Assembly (NCBI GenBank): GCA_022376515.1
Contig: WTXI01000030.1
Location: 186,001 to 250,000 of the forward strand
Length of the DNA stretch: 64,000 bases
Source of the DNA: Lactifluus volemus
Lineage: Eukaryota; Basidiomycota; Agaricomycetes; Russulales; Russulaceae
Direction: 5' to 3'
The notes beneath the pieces are model-generated. The model was not told where the DNA came from, searched no databases, and worked only from the letters and a program-made list of their open reading frames with translations. Below are positions 22,678 to 34,765 of the stretch, one piece after another. Made by a program: the position numbers and the translations under genes. How positions within the stretch are numbered: the first letter of the stretch is position 1; each line of letters begins with the position of its first letter.

Positions 22678-23800
22678 TCCGCGCGGACACGGCTTCCTAA
22701 TACTAGACTACTGGCTCAATTGCCTAAACGAGTAAAAATTCCGGCAAGATAATTCTCAACCCAGAGTTCATCAAGGTGAATTTCCAAAACTTCTTCAACT
22801 AACTCCCCCCATTGTGGAGACCCACGATTACTCAGTGCCCAACACGTATACTCCCAATATTCTGGATACCATCCAGCAGTCTCCCAATCGATGATAGCTG
22901 CAATCTTGCCATTGTTGACAAGAATATTCCTTGGCGCGATGTCCGAATGTGTGAACTTTGTGCAGTATTGCCGATTTCCCATAGCTTGGAATTGGGGCCA
23001 AGCATTACGATGTTTGTCAAGTTTGAGGATAAAATCGTGGCCAAGACGTGAATGAAACTTCTCAACAGATTCAAAAGGGGGCGGGGGGCTGCCCCATAGT
23101 CGAGAATCAGATACCCCGCTTCCATCGGCAGCCTCTACCCTTCCAGGACGAGTAGGCTTTAGGGCACGCATCTGAGCGATATAGCCCTTCAGCTCCTCGA
23201 TAATGCGCTCTCGCTGTTCCACTGATAAGGCCTTCTGAGAGAACTCGAGCCCATTGATATAGTCCATAATGATGTACGTTGTTTGATTGATGATAAAAAT
23301 ATCCTGGACCCGCGGAACGGGTATGGTGGTGTTTCTAGCGATGTATTCCATGTTTGCCGCCTCTGCTGTGGTCGCAAACTTGAGAACCGATTGGGGTCCA
23401 AAGCGACACGCTCTACCCAAGGGGAATGGTCGATATACACGACGAGCCAGCCAGATACGCAAACGGGTGAGATTGCGCTCAGAACCTGTAACGACGCGTG
23501 GGTATAATACAAGGGCTTTCAATACGAGTGAGTGAAAATATTGGTGTAGAGGGCTTATAATACCAGGTGGTGATTCTTTGGTCTTTGAGAGATGTTGGTC
23601 TTCATCTGAGATAAAAGTGATTAGCATTGGCGTGCTATCAAGAGCAGACACGAACCGTCATCACGATTTGGTCCATCCACCCTGGATGGGTTATTGGTTG
23701 GAGGTAGAGACCCCGAGTTAGTCTGTGTCTCCAAAGTCATTGTTGCGCCCTAACACTAGTCTCGTCTATATCAACTGAGCTTCAAATAGGGGTGTGAGAA
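22678..23800. repeat. Segmental duplicate B (APH-like gene)
   Basis: Partner of 19868-20990 in the same orientation, carrying the intact reading frame. Both copies extend past the gene on each side, so whole segments were duplicated rather than a processed transcript. Confidence 0.85.
22716..23651 (-). CDS. APH-family phosphotransferase-like protein
   Basis: A 311-residue protein of the phosphotransferase (APH/choline kinase-like) superfamily. Visible motifs are the N-lobe hinge YIIMDYINGLEFSQ, the catalytic loop HSDIAPRNILVNNG (the Brenner motif HxDxxxxN) and IIDWETAGWYPEYWEY, supplying the metal-binding Asp and the family's typical 'GW.P.YWE'. No signal peptide is seen. Such proteins are very numerous in filamentous fungi, substrates are mostly unknown, and aminoglycoside resistance should not be assumed. 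The start is the first ATG of the open frame; an intron near the N-terminus is possible. It is the only working copy in the window. Confidence 0.8.
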   Translation of the reverse strand: MSALDSTPMLITFISDEDQHLSKTKESPPGIISPLHQYFHSLVLKALVLYPRVVTGSERNLTRLRIWLARRVYRPFPLGRACRFGPQSVLKFATTAEAANMEYIARNTTIPVPRVQDIFIINQTTYIIMDYINGLEFSQKALSVEQRERIIEELKGYIAQMRALKPTRPGRVEAADGSGVSDSRLWGSPPPPFESVEKFHSRLGHDFILKLDKHRNAWPQFQAMGNRQYCTKFTHSDIAPRNILVNNGKIAAIIDWETAGWYPEYWEYTCWALSNRGSPQWGELVEEVLEIHLDELWVENYLAGIFTRLGN

Positions 23801-24079
23801 ATGGGAAACGTCCGTGACTTTAACCTTGCACGATAATTCGTCACGTTACTCAGATGAGATTACTGGCCCCTTTTATTCTCAAAAAGTTCAGAAAACGCTT
23901 AGTTTCTCGGAAAGCTGTAATTATCCGGGCAGCATAGGCAATGCAGATCCAATAATCTCTTCCAGTTCGGGCAGTACATGCATGTACAAAGCCGGACAGC
24001 ATTGGGAGTTCAAGTTATCCACATAGTCACTCCAATCTAAAAGCGCCAGATTCGTTGTAATCTCGTCACTGGTAACGAT
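23801..24079. other. Short gene-free stretch
   Basis: A small ORF at 23814-24026 has no recognisable similarity. I see nothing supported here. Confidence 0.4.
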
Positions 24080-24302
24080 ATAAAATCTTGCCACATATTT
24101 GAGCTAGACGCGCAACTTGCCAACCCAACGCATCACACAATATCTTGATAGATAGAGGGATACGAAATCCCGGTGGATCGCGATGACCAAAGTGGGTGTA
24201 GACGCTTTTATTACCAAAGCACAGCTCCACAAATTGCCACAGCCTTTCGGTGCTGGTCTGCAGGCCCAACCAAGCGCTCGGGCCTAACTGGGACTCCCAC
24301 AA
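24080..24302 (-). pseudogene. F-box-family gene fragment
   Basis: The minus-strand frame reads FGNKSVYTHFGHRDPPG and then ALGWQVARLAQICGKI. It aligns with FGDKSAYIYVSHRDPLG and ALDWQVACLAQICGKI from the intact F-box gene at 38468-39961. Only this C-terminal stretch, with no F-box, survives. Confidence 0.7.
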
Positions 24303-25202
24303 GAGCCAGTAGAGATTCGTGTGGCCCAGACGGTCCCTCCACGGCTACGCTGTCACGGAAACCTCGAGCACGTACGGGTCCCCGCGGTTGACGACGGATA
24401 TGGGCAACGAGTGCGCAGAGGAGAGCAGCACCGCGTTGTCGCATCTCTCTTCTGGGAATTTCTTGAGCGACACTCCCATATTCTAGGTAACAGCCTGGCA
24501 GCGAGTGAGGGAGGTAGGTGACATATATACCCACAAAGATGGGGGATAGGTGCTCACCTCGACGAAGCCGGGATGTGTGTTTCACCGGTCAATGACGGTC
24601 CAACTGATATCAGGAAACAACCCGACTTTGCTCTTTCGGTAACTGCCATTGAGACTGCTACCCGCAGTACTACAGCCGGTATTGTATCGTGTAAAGACTA
24701 TCGCACATTTCATGCCGTCCTCCGCCGAAGGATCTGCATAGCCGACGTAGCTCTTGCGAGGCGGCGTCGACGGATGGTGCTTGTCGAGTAATTTGGCTAT
24801 CCCTTTCCCTTGTAGTTAGGACCAACGCAGGGTAGGGGAGCCGCCATCAATTTCGGAATACTGCTTCTCGATTTGTGGTGTTCAGGATCGCATTTTGGCG
24901 ATCCATGGTGCCAGAAGAGATTAGAAGAGAGGGAAGAGATAAGGACTCCGTCGGAGAAGAGATTTCGTAGGTTTCAGAAATATAGACGTTGGGTCATACA
25001 ACCACGGGAAGAGTGCACGTCTTTGCCAGTGAGATTAGGAGATTAAACGGACCACGTTGTTGAACAACCGCCGTTGTGTGCTCCGGGTAAGACGGCCCGG
25101 GGATCCAATCTACCCACCCGCGATTCAAACAAAATTCAAAGTTTCGTTCACGTGGACCAGTGGCGCACACAAATAATTGCTCCCTTCGGGGATGCATACG
25201 AA

Positions 25203-25233
<31 letters not shown>

Positions 25234-25345
25234 GGCCCCTGCACAAGGATGACACGCTGTTTCAGAGTGGTAGACCTACGGGTCTCAATATTTATTTTTA
25301 TTCTACTGCCTACAGCCCTCAGCTTTAATTGATTTAATCTTTTGG
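24240..25345. repeat. U6-bearing segmental duplicate A
   Basis: Similar to 30600-31430 in the same orientation, for example 'gtgctcacctcgacgaagccgggatgtg' is shared in two adjoining pieces. This copy has about 230 extra bases (around 24310-24550) and many substitutions. The only perfectly conserved part is the U6 gene near its right end. Confidence 0.8.
25176..25299 (+). ncRNA. U6: U6 spliceosomal snRNA (copy A)
   Basis: The block at 25201-25257 contains the signature AAATTGGAACGATACAGAG, the catalytic ACAGAGA and AGC boxes, and the internal stem-loop segment through GATGACACGC, nearly as in human and fission yeast U6. It is preceded by a 5' hairpin (CTCCCTTCGGGGAT) and GCATAC, as needed for the gamma-monomethyl cap. 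The 3' part has a hairpin AGACC-TACG-GGTCT (25272-25285), then a T-rich Pol III terminator at 25290-25299. Ends are approximate. No intron is seen, unlike some fungal U6 genes. Confidence 0.93.
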
Positions 25346-26519
25346 AATGCCTTGTCCACTTTCAACACTCACGGACTCAGAGACAAGACGAGGACTGTGT
25401 GTGGCAATTCCATCTTTCATATATATTCATTGTCTTCACACGGCTGTTGAAGCCCCCACAGGTGTCTTCGAGGTCAAGTGCGAGGTGATACTAGCCGGTT
25501 CGTAACTATGTCTTTCTCACCCGCTATATAAAAAACCGTTGCATCTTCAAAGCCTGCAAACCCGAGCCGTGGCCAACTTTGAAAGGCTGCAATAGCATTG
25601 TTCCTCTCTTACACATGCGACAAGCTGGGTGTGCGAATTAGACGACCAACACACATAGCGCGCTCTTTGTGAGCCTTGGATTCAGGTTTGTCTACGTGGG
25701 CGCCGTCTTTGACTGAATCGAGATATGGGCCGTCGCTGGTCAGTTGGACAAGTACGGAGGTATTCCTGGCCCAAGTGGCACCACATGGCGCAGTTTATGT
25801 CCGTTGGTACGTCTTGTTATCTGAATCCTTTTGGGGGGCTCTTGGTTGTGTGGGCGATGCAACTGGAGGCCTGAAGTGTACCACACAGACAGATCTTTCG
25901 CCTGGCTTCAAGTTCTGCCATGATGTGCCTCACCATGGGCCAGCATAGACCCGGAGTTTTCAACGAGGAGGGAGAAACTCTGGAATTCATAGGATACGCA
26001 CAGCAGCACCTTGAGCAGCACGCAAAACAGAAGGATAGTTAGGGCCGGGAAACAACCTCCGCGAGCGATCCTAACTCGCTTCATGCCAGGCTCTCACTCT
26101 TTGCTTACTTTTCAAATTCGTAGCTAAAAGGGATTTCATCAACGTATCGGATATAAAGACCACAGGTCGAAGGGTGGGCTGGTGGCGAGACCAGGATACA
26201 GAACGGGAATGAACCATAAAGAGAAACATAAGGACTCGGGGACGACTCGGACGAGGGCGCCCAGAACGAAACCGAAACACAGAAGGCAATAGAATTATTT
26301 TTGTAAATTGGACACGATACAGGCCAGTATAACATGGCACTGAACCTGCAGCGTATAAAGTGGTCGTAACTGAGGTCGTAGCTGAGGTGTTGATGTAGAG
26401 CACAAGAAGCGGCGTACGTCGGGTTGGTGGCATACCTGCGGTCCATAATCCCTGTCATCGCTCGTCAGATAAGGAGACGAGGGAAGATGGTGGGATAAGG
26501 AAAGCCTGAGGGAACGCGG
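25346..26519. other. Decayed flank of F-box genes, no gene
   Basis: No supported gene. 25700-25930 resembles the 3' flank of the F-box gene near 40200-40400 (shared 'gggggctcttggttgtgtgg' in part). 25942-26520 resembles 34183-34760, the region downstream of the intact F-box gene at 34766-36244. This is an older copy of F-box-associated intergenic DNA. Confidence 0.65.
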
Positions 26520-27023
26520 TTCCAAGAACGATGATGGCTGCGCCGACCTTACGACTCGGATGTCCTCACCTGTGGCGAGAGACGGCTACCAGGCGGCCGC
26601 TGCGCTGGCAGGCTGCAATGATTATTGTATGCCTTGCGCGCAGCTTCGTCTGGGAGATTCCCGAAAATGGGAGGCTATGTAGTGAGAAGAATACTTCGGC
26701 GGCAGATTCTCCTGTGCACCCTTGCAACGCAGGTGCTCCAGCGTAGCAGGAATATCCCGACTCAGGACAGAGCTAAATGAGTGAAACCGTTGGGTCCATA
26801 GTGTGGGATTTATCTCGTCTTGCTGGATCACTTGTGAGGAGGCCGAGTGAGCCTCGAGGCCGTGGCACCTAATGTCGAGTGACTTGACACTAGAGCGGAA
26901 GGGCAGAATCTGGCTGCATATCTCTACAAAGAAACGACCTGCTGATCTAACCTTTTGCAGCTGAAGAGGTCCTCTGCCTGATATTTCGAAGCGTCCTTGA
27001 ACATAATCCATATGTCCATGCAA
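26520..27023 (-). pseudogene. C-terminal remnant of an F-box-family gene
   Basis: ICSQILPFRSSVKSLDIRC and then ASSQVIQQDEINPTLWTQ match the C-terminal third of the intact protein at 34766-36244. The frame is then lost around 26740 ('LEHLRCKGAQ' instead of 'LEPSIAPALQG'). The N-terminal two thirds, including the F-box, are absent. Confidence 0.8.
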
Positions 27024-27246
27024 CCAGGACGACAGAGGGTGGTCGGGGGAAAATGATCTGCATATGAAAACTGTTTATGTTTCTAGGAAACTATAGATCC
27101 TCCATTTTCCCAGTAAACCGAGCGTTGCTTTATGTGCATCATCGTTCGCGGTAGAGCGACGGAACGAACACTTGTATTCGTGACGTTCATTGCAAATACT
27201 CAAACCTGATTAACAAATCGATTAACTATGCCCATTCAAGCTACAG

Positions 27247-27816
27247 TCACTTCACCTCTGACTGTATGGCTTCTCCTAGAGCGTTAAGTGTAGGCACTGC
27301 GGCTACATTACGCTCTTCTGCAGGCATATTTGAGAATTGTCTGGCTGCTTGCGAGCCGGCATCGAAGAGACTTTCGAGTGATATAGGGATTGGTGGAATG
27401 ACACCCTGGTTAACCATATACTAAGAGAGCTGAGGTAAACAATATTACTGTACTATCAGGGACAGACTTGCCTGAATGGCGCTGAGTGTCCATGTTACAC
27501 AATTCCAATTTTTATCATCTTGCACCACCTCCACGGCACCTAGTGTTTCAGACAGTTCTTGACCCTTGGCCTTGGTCTTACCCAGAAGGACTAATGCCAG
27601 TAAACGCGAACTACGACCTTCAACCAGGAGTGGAGAATATACCCACTTCTCCTGAGTAGACCTGCTGGGATCTGGCCGATTCCTAACGTCGAGTTGCCAG
27701 GTGGTATTGTCATCGGGTTTAGAGTTTTTTGGTGAAACCAATATAACTGTGTGGTAGTTATCGTGCCCACTGCGGGCATAAAAACCCATGTATATGCGAT
27801 TCTTGTTTCGAGTCAT
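27247..27816 (-). CDS. DUF6914-like protein of unknown function
   Basis: I recall this as a basidiomycete family resembling DUF6914, whose members share 'FYARPGH.GYHTALLV.PK' and 'VVQDD..W.C..W...AI'; the assignment is from memory. Here the matching text is FYARSGHDNYHTVILVSPK, SRLLALVLLGKTKAKG and VVQDDKNWNCVTWTLSAIQ. Exon 2 begins at 27420 and gives YMVNQGVIPPIPISLESLF, ending at TGA 27247. The intron (27421-27471) starts with GC rather than GT, in a perfect CAG/GCAAGT context, and is in phase 0. The start is probably MTRNKNRIY (27816); MISSSM at 27831 is an alternative. About 172 residues, no signal peptide. Confidence 0.6.
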
Positions 27817-28071
27817 GGATGACGATATCATTGAGATGAGATGAGAAGTCAATGAGTCGTCTCTTGTGTGAACTGTGAAGTGTCTGTTAAGACCTGAGAT
27901 AGTCACAGAAGGCGAGAAATAACAGAATATATTCCAAATTTCGGGTATCTAAGTGCTTGACATCGGCGCCACGATTACGAAGATGCTAAAGTCCTATTTG
28001 CGAAGCCCAATGTTGCTGCCATAAGTAGTTGTGCTTAATTTTGAAATTAAAACACGCTTACTTTCCCTCTT

Positions 28072-28389
28072 TCAAATTCTAGGTGGCCAATCCCCTACAC
28101 TCTTCCCCGATGCCAGCTCCTTTCGTTCCTTCCAAATTCCAATTCTCTCCGTTTCGTCTTGACGCCGACACGACTTACAAACCACTGTCATCGCCATCTC
28201 CGCACTCACAATGTTTAGGATAGGGTCTGTCACTGGCACACTTGCTGGCACATCGACATCGTCTTCATCCCGGGCCTCCGAGTCGGATCCGTGGACCAAC
28301 AAGGATGATTTCAATCTTTCCAGCAGTACAGCATTCAAGTCTTGTGCTGGAGTTTTCAGCGCTTTCGGGGGGGGCGAGAAATAGAGCAA
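28072..28389 (-). CDS. Hypothetical short ORF
   Basis: This 105-residue frame has an acidic centre (SDSEARDEDDVDVP) and a C-terminal CKSC pair followed by charged residues. An eight-base G run at 28370-28377 precedes it, and a second frame upstream at 28265-28471 could be another exon. I recognise no family. It may be a fragment or noise. Confidence 0.2.
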   Translation of the reverse strand: MLYFSPPPKALKTPAQDLNAVLLERLKSSLLVHGSDSEARDEDDVDVPASVPVTDPILNIVSAEMAMTVVCKSCRRQDETERIGIWKERKELASGKSVGDWPPRI

Positions 28390-28399
28390 TTATCGCTAA

Positions 28400-29517
28400 T
28401 GGCGCATCGGCACCCAACTCGTTAACTTCAAGCAATCCGAATCCGAGTCTCGGGTCGAGCAATTCGAGCAATTTGATATACGTACCTCCTCTCCCTCCCC
28501 CCGATTCACGCTAAAGGATTTGGATCTTTCATAGCCGTCGGGCCTTTGACTCGGAGAGTCTTTTTGTACGCATTGTCCTACTCACACGAGACATTCTGAA
28601 TGCTGTCGCGTGGAGTGACATCGCCTCTCATCATACCTCAAAGTCCTCGACGCCCCCAAAAAGGACTTGGCCAATGTCGCGCGATTGAACAGAGCCCGTG
28701 CTTCTTTGTGCTCTTTGACGCCGGGCGATCGAAATCCTCGACCAGGCTGATCGGAGGCTTTAAAATGAGGGGCCTATGTTGTAATTGTAATATGATCACT
28801 GGCGGACTGCCAGCGCCTTAAACAGTGTCTCGGTATTAAACTGTTGACGAAGATACGTATTGTTGACCACGCAAAAAAATGATTTTTATCGTGTTCGAAT
28901 ATCCTGGGCATCGGAGACCCATTTTACCGACGTCGACGTCGACGGCGCCTCAACGAAAAAAGTCCGCAAATGTCTTATCATGGTGGGTCCATGAGCCGAA
29001 TAGAACGTTCCGTCGTTCCGAGTCACTCGACAAGGCTCAGCAGGCATTATCGCATACAACCCTGGACCTGGGCACCGAATATCTTTACTGATGCGTTGTG
29101 CGGAGGCAACTGAACGACTTTGGCATGATTCACACCAGGACTTTGTGAGAGGAGATACTACTAGAAGCCACAAACCTCTGGGTGGAGCGTATCCACAAAT
29201 GATGATGGTCACAAAATGGCAGACCGATCCAAAAAACAGCCGAGATGAGACTGGCTGTGAATACGAAAGCCGACACTCGGGCAACAGACATCAGCACAAC
29301 ATCGACCAACGTCTCGATTATTGCTTACCTTTAAAGCCCTCGTTCTCCTCGTCACCCCTGTTTCCGAGTCCTTTTGCAACATGACCGGCGCCACCACCCA
29401 TGGGTATATCCTTCGCTCTAAAGACAAGACGCGGACACGGCCGCGGAGCCACGCGCTCCGCGCCCAAAAGACACAGGATCCCTATCCACCCCTGACATTC
29501 TAAGACCCAGGAATGGG
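28400..29517. other. Gene-poor stretch
   Basis: Only short overlapping frames on both strands occur, and none has family resemblance. I see no supported gene or repeat. Confidence 0.5.
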
Positions 29518-30009
29518 ATGGAAGGAAGTCAGTCACGGGGGATCCAGGGGGGATTCACTGCGTCTTTGGACGCGGGCGGGGAGAACCGCCGCCGCAACAT
29601 CCGGTCTGGTCAAGATACCTACGCTGACGTGGAAGCTGCGCGGTTAGAAGTGGAGCTGCAGCGCCGTCGGGATGCAAGGCGTATCTTTCATGAACAGAAG
29701 ACTAAGCGGTTGAGGATGGTGTCTTGGGCGCTGAAGCAGCGGGCAGAGCTCTTGGAGAGCCAGGCGGACGAGGTGGACAGGTTGATCGAGCGAATGATGA
29801 AGGAGGGTACGTTCAACGACCACTTTGAATCGGAGTTGTTCGAGTCCGAGTCCGAGTCCACAGTGATGGAATGCAATAATGATGAAGGGGAAGAGAGAGG
29901 GTCACAGCTATCCGAGTCCTATGCCCCGACAGAGGTTTACTCCGAGTCAGAGCAACAAACTTGGGCGTTGATGTATCAGCCTCAACAAGGAGTTGCTCTG
30001 CAACGTTAG
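29518..30009 (+). CDS. Hypothetical coiled-coil protein
   Basis: A 163-residue intronless frame. Residues 35-90 are rich in Arg, Glu, Leu and Ala with heptad spacing (LEVELQRRRDARRIFHEQKT; LKQRAELLESQADEVDRLIE), suggesting a coiled coil. The tail is acidic and serine-rich (ELFESESEST). No signal peptide or catalytic motif is visible. Base composition and clean amino-acid bias support coding, but I do not recognise a family, and the ORF sits in a region of broken genes. Confidence 0.4.
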   Translation: MEGSQSRGIQGGFTASLDAGGENRRRNIRSGQDTYADVEAARLEVELQRRRDARRIFHEQKTKRLRMVSWALKQRAELLESQADEVDRLIERMMKEGTFNDHFESELFESESESTVMECNNDEGEERGSQLSESYAPTEVYSESEQQTWALMYQPQQGVALQR

Positions 30010-30599
30010 CATTGTCTATGGCCACGCCGGAAGAGATTGGATAAAGGACTGTTTATATAGCAGTTAGTTCAATCAATCACTTAAGATAGGCTTCATTGCC
30101 TTTATTATATCAACTCGTATCTTTGTACCTCCTCTTTTTAATTGAAACGTCTGCTTATCGATGGGTGGCCTCGAAAAAAAAAGAAGGAACCAGAGCTTTT
30201 GAGGTGCGTCTGAATCAGGCCAATCGGAGTCAATTTTATTAAAGTCGGGGCGGCCACTCGACAACGTGTAACGCGTAGACCAAAGCATGGCATTGTCATC
30301 AAGACGTGGAGTAATCAGCATCGATATTTGTCTGTTACCACGCCCATCATTGTATTCCCCAATAGATCTTGAAAGGAGAGAAGGAAGATCATTGGCAAGC
30401 CCTAACTGACTGTAAACCCAGCAGCAGGCAAGAACGAAAAGGACGCATAGTCAAAAAAAAGCGTGAGTGACTCATTCGTCCTATAACATATCCACCGTAC
30501 CTTCATGACTGTGCCTTTCAGAGAACAGACCGCCTCTATCTATTTGTTGGCGTCTGTTAGAGTCCTACCGGATCATAACACAACCAGGAGCATGTTGGC
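30010..30599. other. Gene-poor stretch with a possible gene fragment
   Basis: A minus-strand frame at 30073-30321 (82 residues, MLITPRLDDNAMLWSTRYT...) has protein-like composition but no family I know. It may be the end of a decayed gene. The rest shows nothing. Confidence 0.3.
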
Positions 30600-31430
<831 letters not shown>

Positions 31431-32000
31431 TCCTTTGGGACGCCTTGTCCCACTTTTTAACACTCTGAGATTCGAAGGACGAGGACAATTCACAACTCCA
31501 TCTGTTGCCCTGTTGCCTGGGAATACGAACCGCTTCGGCCCAGTTCCCGCTCCATTCCGATTCGACCGTCGTTCTCTCCTTTCAAGCTAGAACCAAGTGT
31601 GAAGTCAGAGGTTGCCCAGGAATAAGTCTCTTCCTTCACGCATTTGGAGACCTGCTCCAAGTTACTAGCGTATGTACTGACTATGACCATGAGATAAGCA
31701 TCTACTGTGCTTTGCCGTCTAGAATCCATGACCCTGTCTATTCTCTTATGCTTCTCAAATCGAGGTTGGGATTGTCAGAGCGACTAGTAAAGTCCTTGAC
31801 ATTTAACGCGGCTGAAGGTCCTGACTTTCGCCTTGAACGCATCACGTCGTTTTTCAATTACGACAAAGGTGATATATATGGTATGTGGGCATGGTATAAA
31901 TAATATGTATAAGTTATCGTATCGTAATAGAGTCATATCGTACTATTCGCTATGTCCATCAAGGATAACAATGTCTGTGTTTGATAGTAGAGAAAACCAG

Positions 32001-33234
32001 TCAAAAAGACAGGGCCGCGGCAATGCGCGATGGTAATTCCAGCCCGCTGGATACCTTGCGAATCTTCATAAGATCTACTGCTGGTATATGAGGAGTGACG
32101 AGTAGTAACTCGCTCGACTCGGTCAAACCTGAGCTTGACTCGAATGCCGATGATGATGACCCAGAAGAATAGTGAGAGGCTGATGATGTCGCGTCCGTGC
32201 GAGAAGAGGATGGGGAAGACGTAGCCGAAGAACGACCAGATGCGTCGACAACGACTCCGCGCGCACGTAGTACTTTCTGAAACATCATCTTCTCAAGGCG
32301 ATCTGTCCACCCATACCTAACTGCCTGATCTTCGTTGAGGAAAAACGTATCCAGTGCGAGAACCTCCCTGCGAATTTCGGCAAGTGACGGGCGCAGCTCC
32401 ACGCTAGTAGAGAATATCTTCAGAATAAGCGAGTATGCTGCGTTTGATACAGGGAGTAAGCGGAGCAAGCTCGCCCGGTCCGAGATGTAATTGCTGTAGA
32501 CGGGATCGCTATCGTGAGCCGTACCCCAGGGGCGGACAGTGGCGATCAGTTCGGCGAGTATGCAGCCGAGCGCCCAAATGTCTCCATGAACAGTGGAATA
32601 CGACTTATGGCTTGGTACGAGCGACTCTGCGAGTGTCTCAGCGGGAGTTGGACGATGGCATGCAGAGAGATGACATACCTGGGCTCATGAAACACGGAGT
32701 TCCGCAAGACGATTTCGTCATTTCGCTCGTGGTGGCAAGACCAAAGTCGGCGATGAAAACGTCCATTTTATCTCCCCTCTTCGTAGAAACGAGAATATTC
32801 TCTGGCTTGAGGTCTCGGTGGTACACGCCGCGAGAATGGCAATATTCAAGCGCATCGATGATTTGGATGAATACGCGTTTGATAAGTTCGTCTTCGCGGA
32901 AGAATACCAACTTCTCGATCATCGAGTGGAGATTGCCTGCGCATAGGTCGTAGACGAAGAAGGTGTAGCGACCCTCGTTGATCTCACGGTGGAAAGTGAG
33001 CACGTGGGGGTGAGATGAAACCCGCGCATGTAGCTCTCTTTCGCGGGTTTGACGGTACTCAAAGCCAAATTCCTTCTCCACACGCTTGACGGCGTAGTGC
33101 GCTCCGGTCCGAGTATCGACAGCGCGGTAGACAATACCAAACGACCCCGCACCCAGAATCGCCTGGATCCTGAGCGCACCGTTGTCGATGGTCTGTCCCA
33201 GGGACTGGAACGCAGATTCAGGATACGAAGCCAT
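32001..33234 (-). CDS. Ran1/Sks1-type serine/threonine protein kinase
   Basis: Two exons (32679-33234 and 32001-32626, 52 nt intron), about 393 residues. The kinase domain is complete: glycine loop GAGSFGIVYRAV, AVK lysine in YAVKRV, catalytic loop YHRDLKPENILV, IADFGLATT, and an SPE motif recovered by splicing MSP to ESLV. ELHARVSSHPHVLTFHR, CGTPCFMSPE, WALGCILAELI and LLRLLPVSNAAYSLILKIF correspond closely to fission-yeast Ran1/Pat1, where the same phrases run ELALHARVSSHPNI and LLSILPIS. Ran1 restrains meiosis and Sks1 responds to glucose; which role applies here is unknown. The C-terminal about 110 residues are serine-rich and probably disordered. It lies alone in the accessory island and looks intact. 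Confidence 0.88.
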
Positions 33235-34765
33235 CGTGGGAGGGGGGTTGTTTGGAGACTAAGTCCCGACTGATCGGCACCTAGTCGATTGCGTAGTATT
33301 CTCTGAAGCGATGTACTGAGAAAGTGGTAGATGATAGTAATCGTGAGTTGATGCCTTGGACATTTCATGCTCTCAGGATGATCCTCTATATGTAGTTGAG
33401 ATAAAATAGGGGGCACCTCCGAGTCGAAGTGGGGTAGATGTAAAGAATGAAATGACGAAATGAAAATGCGTTGACATCTTCATTTCGTCATTTCATTTCA
33501 CGACAGAGGCCATGCGATGCCATCGTCATTTTACCTTGCCAGATTCAAGCCTTATATCTCCCAGAATGGAGGAGTGAAAATTGGCATGTTCCAAAGATTG
33601 CGTGTGTTAGGACCGTCAACTCCTAGCGAAGAAATATGGGTTAGGGGTTAGGACATATTTGTTCGAGTTGAGTTGAGGGCATGTGTATGCATGCGTGCGG
33701 ACAACGTCACTTCATGTTGTCATGAATGATTATGTATTTTGTGGGTTGTTGAGGTGTAATGAAACGGAGTGACGTCCGATACACGATAGGGGCAGACACT
33801 TTGATAACGGAATGAAATGACGCGAAGCCAGAAGGGAAAAAGATGACAGCACACTTAGTAAAACTATTGTATACCATACGAAACGGTGAAGAGCACAGAG
33901 GGAGCTGGCCAGCACGAGGTAGGAGAGGCAGGGCTACTAGTAGACGATTCTGGGTGCATTTGAACGCTGAATTACCGTGTCACGTGTCAAAGTCTAGATC
34001 GAGAAAGACCCCCAGGAAACGAAAGGTACGAAAGAGCTCAAATCATCTAACTTGGTATGGTATGCAGCTTGAAGCATAACTCGGGACGCTCAGCCACAGG
34101 CGACGATGGTGAGTGAAAGATAAGTGAGACTTTGCCAATGGGCTGCCATGATGCGCCATCACCACGAACCAATTAAGTCGCATAGACCCGGAGTTTTCAA
34201 TGAGTAGAGGGTGTCAACAGACAACTCTGGAATTCATAGGAGACACACACAGGAGCACGCAAACCAGAAGGGTAGTCAGGGCTGGGAAACAACCTCCACG
34301 AGTGATCTCAAATCGCTTAAAATCAGGGTTCTCACCCTTCACATACTTTTAATTCGTAGCTAAAGGTAATTTCATCAACGGAGCGGATATAAAGACTACA
34401 GGTCGAAGGGTGAGCTGGTGGCGAGACCAGGTGCAGAACGGGAATAACGCAAAAAATGCAACGCGAAACATAAGGACTAGGTGCTCCAGAACGAAATCGA
34501 CACACAGAGGGTAATAGAATATTTTGTAAATTGGACATGACACAGGCTAGTGTGACATGGCACTGAACCCGCAGCTCATAAAGTGGTCGTGCTGAGGTGA
34601 TTCTGCAAGAGTACAAGATGGGGCGTACGTCATGGGTTGTGCGGTTCAGATAAGGAGACAAGGGCAGATGGTGGAATAAGGAAAGCCCAAGGGAACGAGT
34701 GGAAGAAAGCAAGCGATGACGGTTCCAAGAACGATAATGGCTGCACCGACCAGGCTCGAATGTCC
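33235..34765. other. Gene-free stretch between kinase and F-box gene
   Basis: No gene is supported. The left part should hold the kinase promoter and contains the hairpin at 33447-33496. 34183-34760 is the F-box 3' flank, also found decayed at 25942-26520. Confidence 0.55.
33447..33496. repeat. Perfect 18 bp inverted repeat
   Basis: ATGAAATGACGAAATGAA at 33447-33464 is followed after 14 nt by its exact reverse complement at 33479-33496. It lies about 215 bp upstream of the kinase start. A partial copy of the arm (GAATGAAATGACG) recurs near 33809. It could be a small foldback element, a regulatory hairpin or a relic. Confidence 0.8.
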
